DNA of 64,000 nucleotides from Acholoe squamosa (Eukaryota > Annelida > Polychaeta > Phyllodocida > Polynoidae), in the NCBI GenBank assembly GCA_949317995.1, contig OX439043.1, positions 55,507,339 through 55,571,338 of the forward strand. The letters run 5' to 3'. The notes below the pieces were generated by a model that ran no database searches, was not told the origin of the DNA, and worked only from the letters and a program-made list of their open reading frames with translations. The position numbers and the translations under genes are program-made. The number at the start of each line of letters is the position of its first letter. Position 1 is the first letter of the stretch. Below are positions 58,352 through 64,000 of the stretch, piece by piece.

Positions 58352-58960
58352 TAGAAAATTTTTTTTTTAAAAATTTAAATCAAAGTTTATTGAGCCTCTC
58401 ACAATTTACAGAATCGTGGTAAATGAAGCACAACTGGAATTATAGTCAAACATCTATCAGTAAGTCAAACACAATCATACAATCAAGAAAAAAAAAGCTA
58501 CAAATCATATTCATACGGTTAAATAGATACCATATCAAATTGTACACCATATCAATTTTATAAAAAATACATACAATTATAGACACAACAATGAATCATG
58601 AGAAATATATGTAATAATGATAAATAATGATAGACAAAACAAGCCCAGACAAACAAGAACAAAAGTAACACAGGCTAAGGCAGAAATGTACAGGATTGTT
58701 GAAATTGCGACTCACAACATACACCAAAGCTTCTATAAAGGAGGGTTAACAATGTACAAAATTCTAGACACAAATATATTATGCTCAAACTAGTAGGATC
58801 ATGTAAGGATAAAGTAAGAAAGAAAACAGCACACTGACATTCACACATACACAAGGCATGATAATAACAATAATAATAATAATAACAATAACAATACTAA
58901 TACTGATATTGGCTGTTACTTCTAATGATAATAATAGTAATAATACCAGTGATAATACCA
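58352..58960 (-). mobile_element. Poly-A-tailed retro-insertion inside the Ty3 element
   Basis: On the minus strand the segment ends with AATAAA (58386-58391) and an A-rich tail (about 58359-58368), as left by LINE-type reverse transcription. Its other end is an ATT-rich low-complexity stretch near 58870-58960. The interior matches no protein. It may be a 3' LINE piece or a SINE; target duplications were not resolved, so the limits are approximate. Confidence 0.6.
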
Positions 58961-58979
58961 GTGATCAAGGTAAAGATCA

Positions 58980-60425
58980 TTTAGGTCATTGAACGCAATG
59001 AGTCCCATTCGTGATGCCACTCCTCTCCCGAGAAGGCATTCGACCTCATTTCCGATGACTAAGACACGGAAGTTGTAGCATATTCCTTTTACCTGCGTCT
59101 TGGCTGTAAAGTCTCCCTTACAGCTCAAAGGACCACCAGGGCTTGAAAGGTTTGACGTACTCTCGCTGAGTGGCGGTCTCGGCTTCAGCGTTAGATACTT
59201 GGAGTATGACATGACAGAGACATCGGCACCAGAGTCAATCTTAAAGTCTACGGGCTGACTACCCCCGATGGATAGAGTAACTTTCCATGCTGGGTCGCCA
59301 TTGTCACAGTCAATGGATCCGCAGAAGTAATCGTCCTGCTGGTCATCTCCATAGACTTCTTGGACCTTCTGACGACATACGGCTTGAAAATGACCTTTCA
59401 TGTTGCAATTCTTGCATGTCTTACCAATCGCTGGACATGCATCTGGTTCGGACGATCGGTGGACATAACCACAGTTACCACATTTCGGCTTTGACTTCTT
59501 AGTGTTTGACTTCTTACTGTGGTCATTCGATCGATGACCTTGGCCGTTTGACTTTTGACCTTCAGCTTTTGACGACCCTTGCGTCCTTCTTCTCCTTCCA
59601 CCATCCCTAACGGCGTTGACGGCTGCTGATGGCTCGTTCTGCATCTGGACGAGCTCGTTATGTCGGGCTTGCTGTACCGCTTTGTCCAAGGTGAGAGTGT
59701 CCTGTTCGAGCTGGAGCTTCTTCGACATTGTCTTGTCGCTCAGGCCACTGATGAACCTGTCACGAATATACTCATCCTCCTTATCTCTAAACCGACAATG
59801 CGTCGCTATCGCATGTAAGCTTCGGAGAAAACACTCGATCGACTCACCTGACTCTTGGACTCTGTGGTAAAACTTTGTACGCTCGTGAATGGTATTCTTT
59901 TTAGGTATAAAGTACTCGTCATACTTTTTCATGACTACCGTAAACTCCCGCGTATAAGACGCGTCCTCTACGCCAAACAAAATGCTGGGGGGTCTTATAG
60001 CTTTCTCTCAAGTTGGGTGTGCGTCTTATACGAGGGGTAATTTTACTATAGAACAGTACTGGATTTACAAAATTGAGCATTAAAATGTGCGTCTTATACG
60101 CGGAAATGCATGTGCTGAGTTTGGGGTGCGTCTTATACGTGCAGCGCGTCTTCTACGCGGGAGATTACGGTACATCGAAGTTGTCTTTAGGGTCCATCGG
60201 ATGTGGTACGGCAGCGGTTGGCTGTGCGATGGGGTCGAAGCCGAATGACTTAAAAATGTTCTCAGCTTGTCTACCCATGCAATAAATCAGTGATGACACT
60301 TGGACATCCCCATCCTCATTCTTTTGTTTAGTGACAGATCTGAACCTCATGTACCTCTCCTTCCATTCTGGCCACTTTGAGGGCTCCTCAAAGGTGAACG
60401 GGTCAGGGGGACTAAACTTGGCCAT
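58980..60425 (-). mobile_element. gag and protease region of the Ty3 element
   Basis: The region starts MAKFSPPDPFTFEEPSKWPE, typical of a Ty3-group Gag N-terminus. It includes a capsid-like stretch (YHRVQESGESIECFLRSLHA), a basic linker, and two zinc-binding knuckles: CGNC-type, then CKNCNMKGHFQAVC with CX2CX4HX4C spacing. An aspartic protease follows with FKIDSGADVSVMS. A MITE sits inside the capsid part (59938-60170). Confidence 0.9.
59938..60170. mobile_element. CGTATAAGACGC-family MITE inside gag, TA duplication
   Basis: CCGTAAACTCCCGCGTATAA on the left and, mirrored, TTCTACGCGGGAGATTACGG on the right, with TA at 59936-59937 and 60171-60172. It is 233 bp. It must be younger than the Ty3 insertion that it interrupts, so this family was active very recently. 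Confidence 0.92.
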
Positions 60426-60827
60426 GGTTCAGAATAAAACAAAAGGAAATGCAGTCTATAGGGGCTTTCTCTGAGACACTTTCTCTGAGACAGGTGGCTA
60501 TGGGTCTGGCTATGGAGTATGGATGCTCTGGAGCAGTGACACTGACAAAGTCTCTCTCCAGTCACTTTACAACAGAAACTGTCAATAATTATGTTGCCTT
60601 GGTGAATTCAGCTTGACTTGGCATTGGGCAACACAGAAGGTGGGTGTGCAATATAAAAGAAAGGCTTGTCTTACCTTAGGTCTGTAGCCCTAGGCACATG
60701 TATACATTTCATATGAAAATACCACACCATAATCTGTTTCCATCTCCTTTCCCATTTGACCATCCGGCAAAAATCCTGACCACCAGGTGTTGTCTAGATA
60801 TCCATCTACCACATACTCTCAAAATTA

Positions 60828-60840
60828 TTCGCTGTCACCA
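60828..60840 (-). promoter_or_regulatory. Primer-binding site of the Ty3 element
   Basis: On the minus strand TGGTGACAGCGAA follows the 5' LTR directly. It begins with the TGG that pairs with the CCA end of a tRNA; the tRNA species is not assigned. Confidence 0.75.
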
Positions 60841-61066
60841 ACTTGGGAGTCAGGTATTTAGATAGAAACTACAACACAGGTCTGGGATCTAGACTGGTCG
60901 GCCATGACAGTGTATTCAGTGTGAGGTCAAGGACAAACAACTCTCTGCAGCATACAGATGGTGCTGGCTTCTGATTGGTCAATATTAACAGGACTAGAAA
61001 TAATCATTCTAGGTAACCAAAGTCTTTAGAAATATTATATAGATAATATTTTGACATATTATAACA
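60841..61066 (-). repeat. 5' LTR of the Ty3 element
   Basis: 226 bp, 98.7% identical to 55170-55395 by direct reading (three differences). The target duplication GCAAC follows at 61067-61071. Confidence 0.95.
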
Positions 61067-61511
61067 GCAACCTAACGCACCCCTCATGACCTACTTTCAG
61101 GGGGTGGTCCCCCGTCATTTACCATTTAGCTTTTAGCTAATGGGCCATGGCTTGTCTACTTGAAGTAATGTCTCAGCTGCCAACGGCTGCGCTGCGACTC
61201 TTCCTGGCGGTAGCGATAGGCTGTCTCCATCTGGCCTATCCTAGTGTAACTATGTCTATGCACAGACCAAAGAGCAAAATACTGGCGAATTTAGCCCCTG
61301 TTATAAACCCATCTTAAACATACCAGGTTCCAGGTTCCCTACTAACAGTAGCATCATAAACTTGACATATAAAGTTAACCAGATACACATTTATCAAAAT
61401 GCCAATGCAATAGTCTGTTCATGAATTAATAAAATTCTAGTGCAATACACATCCAGTAGCCTGAGTAGGAATTGCCGTAGCCTAGGGCCTACTGACGTAA
61501 GAGATTACATA

Positions 61512-61803
61512 CCGTAATCTCCCGCGTATAAGGCGCAGCCCGCGTATAAGGCGCACCTAGAGTTTTGGAAAATTCTCAAAAAAATGAAAAATTCATAACT
61601 TTGGTTCTACTGAATGGATTTATACAATTCAAAAATCTATAGGTAGCTTGGGCCACCTTGGGCCCTCCTGGGCCCCATTTTGTCCTATTTTGACCAAGGG
61701 GGCATGTAAGATATCAAAAGAAAGGTCTTGGTGTCCCCCTTCTGGATCAAATGAGAACTAAAACCCCCCGTATAAGACGCGCCTTATACGCGGGAGATTA
61801 CGG
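61512..61803. mobile_element. CGTATAAGGCGC-family MITE, 292 bp, in intron 1
   Basis: CCGTAATCTCCCGCGTATAA and the exact mirror TTATACGCGGGAGATTACGG form the ends. TA duplications lie at 61510-61511 and 61804-61805. The near-perfect TIRs suggest a young copy, 250 bp upstream of exon 2. Confidence 0.93.
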
Positions 61804-62053
61804 TAGAAGCTCTTATTCACATCACAGGAACGATAATTAGGATATGAATATGTAAAGGGCCGAAAAATCAAGATAGGCCCTACCTTTAATAAAATTTTAT
61901 TTACTACCCGGTATCTTACGGTTTAAGATCTGGTAAAATGAGATACCGGAACCATGAAAAGCCATAATCAATCTTGGAACTACTGATGGATCTATTCAAA
62001 ACTGCATGCTACATTATGCTTCAGTCTTAAATGATTTCCTATCTATTTATTAG

Positions 62054-62137
62054 GTATTTTGTATTGAGGTCTTCGTGAATGGCCGAAGGACCATGCTAGA
62101 GAAACGATACACTGAGTTTGAAGAGCTTCATAAAAAG
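62054..62137 (+). CDS. SNX24: Sorting nexin SNX22/SNX24-like, exon 2
   Basis: Phase 0, 28 codons: VFCIEVFVNGRRTMLEKRYT then EFEELHKK. The acceptor is TTTATTAG and the donor AAG|GTAAGT. It corresponds to the beta-sheet and the RRYxEF-type motif of the PX domain (here KRYTEF), whose Arg and Tyr contact the 3-phosphate of PI3P in characterised PX domains. The match to vertebrate SNX24 exon 2 (VFKIEVLMNGR...VEKRYSEFHALHKK) covers the whole exon, including its boundaries. Confidence 0.95.
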
Positions 62138-62313
62138 GTAAGTGCAGTATCACAATCATGGGTCTATGTTAAGTTTTTTTCATTGCATTCATTTTTAGCC
62201 TGACATTCTTTACAATTGATCACTCCTACTAACTAGCGTACCACGAATAGTATAATTCTGTTGATGCAATCCAGGTACTTAGGTTTACTAGATTTGGTGA
62301 ATGTCATTTCCAG

Positions 62314-62418
62314 CTCAAGAAGCAGATCAGAACTCCAGAGTTTCCTCCGAAAAAGGTGCTCAGATGGAATGCCAAGGTCCTAGAACATCGTCGACAAGGA
62401 TTCGAGAATTACCTTCAA
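62314..62418 (+). CDS. SNX24: Sorting nexin SNX22/SNX24-like, exon 3
   Basis: Phase 0, 35 codons: LKKQIRTPEFPPKKVLRWNA then KVLEHRRQGFENYLQ. The acceptor is CATTTCCAG and the donor CAA|GTGAGT. It includes the proline-rich membrane-insertion loop (TPEFPPKK) and the RRQGFENYLQ helix of the PX fold, with the basic residue that normally completes the lipid pocket. The intron before it is only 176 bp, in contrast to intron 1. Confidence 0.95.
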
Positions 62419-62838
62419 GTGAGTAGCCCCCATATCTAATTTGGCCCCACAAATTTTATCGATATTGATTACCGGTATGAGAGCGTTTATTCTTTCTTAT
62501 TTCATGCATGTATTTTCAGTTCGACTAAGTTTTTGTTCATATTTAGGAACACATCTTTTGATGGTAGATTTCTGTTTGTTATACTTTAGAGTCATGTCCA
62601 GTCTCGTAGTTAGTGGTAATATGTACATACAGCAGGAACAATTTGATAAGATGATCGTTATATCATTATAATGAGGCATGTAATACGATACAGGTTTGTC
62701 ACATATAGAATTGGTCAACTTTATGTATTCCCATCTACATATCCCTTTAATGTTTGTGAGATATCTGTACCCTTGATTCACGTGTATACCCTATTTTTTT
62801 ATCTCTAGGTGTTTCTGAATGTTGGTCTATTGTTTCAG

Positions 62839-62921
62839 ATAATTATTAACCGGAACAGTCGTGTTCCCAGCTTGTTACTTCAGTTTCTTAATGTCAATGA
62901 CTTTAATCTTGGGAGTCAAAA
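62839..62921 (+). CDS. SNX24: Sorting nexin SNX22/SNX24-like, exon 4
   Basis: It encodes IIINRNSRVPSLLLQFLNVN then DFNLGSQ and part of a codon. It matches the end of the PX domain in SNX24 (ENEELPKLFLDFLNVRHL). The acceptor is TTGTTTCAG and the donor AAAA|GTAAGT, so at least one more exon with the variable C-terminus lies beyond the window. No exon was found in 62922-64000. Confidence 0.9.
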
Positions 62922-63452
62922 GTAAGTGTTGATATTTTGTAGTGATTCAATAGATTTTCTGTGTATGTGTATTGTAAAATTTACATTAGATACGAAAGTA
63001 GAATGATGATAACATTAAACATCTCTGAATTCAGGTGTTTTCCTTTTTCTTTTGCATGCTGATTTTATAACTAACGTGAGCAATGGCATCAATTTCATTT
63101 TTCATAATAATCATTTAATTTTATATTTTCCATTTGACCTATCATGTCATCGACTATGGTATTTACTTTGATTTAACTCACAATGGCACCTTAAAACAAA
63201 TGAGGACTGTCACGATTATATCCCAGAACCATCTAACTCACAGCTCTATACGGTTGCGAGGTATAACCAGTGTCTCATAAGATGTCAAACACATTTGATG
63301 AACCCATGTTAAACACTGTTATAACTCACACCCCTATAAAAGAGTGGGTTAACTATGTAGAAATGTCAGAATGTATAAAATGTGTGCACATTGTAAAACA
63401 CATCTAAACCCCCCCCCCCCATCTCTGTATACGCTGTGCGTCAAAAGAGGTA

Positions 63453-63743
63453 CCGTAATCTCCCGCGTATAAGGCGCGTCTTATACGAGAGGTTTTAGTT
63501 CTTTCTGGATCCACAAGGGGGAGATCAAGACCTTCATTTTGATATCTTACACTCCCATATAACCTTATCAGCTGAATATGGGGTCCAGGGGGGTCTGGGG
63601 GGTCCATGCAACACATAGGTTTTTGAATATTCAAAATCCATTCAGTAGAACAAAAGTTATGAATCTTTTATTTTTCTGGTCAAATCTCTAAACTCTGGGT
63701 GCGCCTTATACGCAGGCTGCGCCTTATACGCCGGAGATTACGG
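63453..63743. mobile_element. CGTATAAGGCGC-family MITE, 291 bp
   Basis: CCGTAATCTCCCGCGTATAA and the mirror TATACGCCGGAGATTACGG, with TA at 63451-63452 and 63744-63745. It is closely related to the 61.5-kb copy in length and interior (CTCTGGGTGCGCC near the right end) and lies in intron 4. Confidence 0.92.
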
Positions 63744-63808
63744 TATATGTTCTAATTGAGCTCTTCCACAAAATACAGAATCTATAAAACAAAGAAAGAT
63801 ATTTTTAA

Positions 63809-63985
63809 CGTATTCGACGTAATAAGCGCTCCTCTCCTAATAAGCGCCCCTCCCCTATTTGGGGCTTTTTCAGACTAGAATCAGACCAATTTTTTTTCAG
63901 GATTTTAGAGCCATTTAAACTCTTAACTACTGGAGGGCCATGAATACAATGTTCTAAGCCTGGGCGCTTATATGGTCGAATACGG
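63809..63985. mobile_element. Sister MITE family, CCGTATTCGACCATATAAGC tips
   Basis: Mirrored ends: ACGTATTCGACGTAATAAGC on the left and GCTTATATGGTCGAATACGG on the right, with TA outside both (63807-63808, 63986-63987). It resembles the CGTATAAGGCGC family in having TA targets and AAGCGC/AAGGCGC inner tips, but is distinct in sequence. Confidence 0.8.
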
Positions 63986-64000
63986 TACTTCTTGTTCATT

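Larger units (their letters stand above)
55170..61066 (-). mobile_element. Ty3 (gypsy) LTR retrotransposon, antisense in the sorting nexin intron
   Basis: A 5,897-bp fossil with two 226-bp LTRs and a 5-bp target duplication GCAAC (55165-55169 and 61067-61071). The order on the minus strand is LTR, primer site, gag with zinc knuckle, aspartic protease, reverse transcriptase, RNase H, integrase (the Ty3 order), polypurine tract, LTR. The LTRs differ at three positions in 226, so the insertion is young. Two later insertions lie inside it: a TA-flanked MITE in gag (59938-60170) and a poly-A-tailed sequence between protease and RT (about 58352-58960). Besides these the coding part has about one break. 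The zinc knuckle and protease suggest the mag-related side of the Ty3 group; this is inference. Confidence 0.95.
54979..61123. mobile_element. Older 243-bp foldback element split by the Ty3 insertion
   Basis: GGTAAATGACAGGGGACCAG (54979) and AGGTCATGAG with GCGTT are mirrored by CTAACGCACCCCTCATGACC ... GGTCCCCCGTCATTTACC ending at 61123. The Ty3 element and its target duplication lie between the two arms, near the right one. Without that insertion the element would be about 243 bp. The arms have diverged, so it predates the insertion. Confidence 0.75.

Overview
This window is animal nuclear DNA, most likely from a marine invertebrate. The evidence is spliced genes with GT/AG introns, long AT, GA and AGT microsatellites, tRNA-derived SINE-like pieces, a LINE, tyrosine-recombinase retrotransposons, a Ty3 (gypsy) element and many miniature inverted-repeat transposons. 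Lancelet, mollusc, hemichordate or similar would all fit; nothing seen fixes the phylum. There are no bacterial operons and no CRISPR array. The region is gene-poor, and most recognisable sequence is mobile-element derived.

Host genes. (1) A SNX22/SNX24-type sorting nexin lies on the + strand. Its first coding exon is at 52278-52340 and exons 2-4 are at 62054-62137, 62314-62418 and 62839-62921; the 3' end lies beyond the window. Its 9.7-kb first intron holds a complete-looking antisense Ty3 element. (2) An unrecognised 445-residue protein is encoded by one long exon on the - strand (32578-33915). The last coding bases of this gene belong to a ~64-bp tandem array that continues into the presumed 3'UTR.

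Layout. 1-5.4 kb: small inverted-repeat elements, a GA microsatellite and a SINE-like fragment. 5.48-10.33 kb: a DIRS-type retrotransposon with inverted ends and an internal complementary region. 10.8-16.2 kb: a 320-bp near-perfect palindrome and a dense cluster of one MITE family (TIR core CATTTCTCAA). 17.2-20.5 kb: microsatellites around a second tyrosine-recombinase retroelement, bounded by (TA)n on both sides. 21.3-25.6 kb: nested MITEs, a TTAA-flanked element, and a 1.76-kb element with perfect 24-bp TIRs set inside (TA)n and carrying an iterated 18-bp motif. 26.3-28.5 kb: a 5'-truncated LINE, with three relatives at 36.5-41.2 kb. 28.9-34.4 kb: MITEs, SINE-like pieces, the 445-residue gene and an 81-bp minisatellite. 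38.9-51.3 kb: scattered MITEs, including a tip-to-tip tandem pair at 42.7-43.1 kb, and long stretches with nothing recognisable. 51.9-64 kb: the sorting nexin gene with its intronic elements.

The most unusual items are the iteron-bearing TIR element in (TA)n (23.8-25.6 kb), the coding-end minisatellite of the 445-residue gene, the tip-to-tip TIR junction at 42915/42916, and the recent Ty3 insertion that landed inside an older foldback element within the sorting nexin intron.
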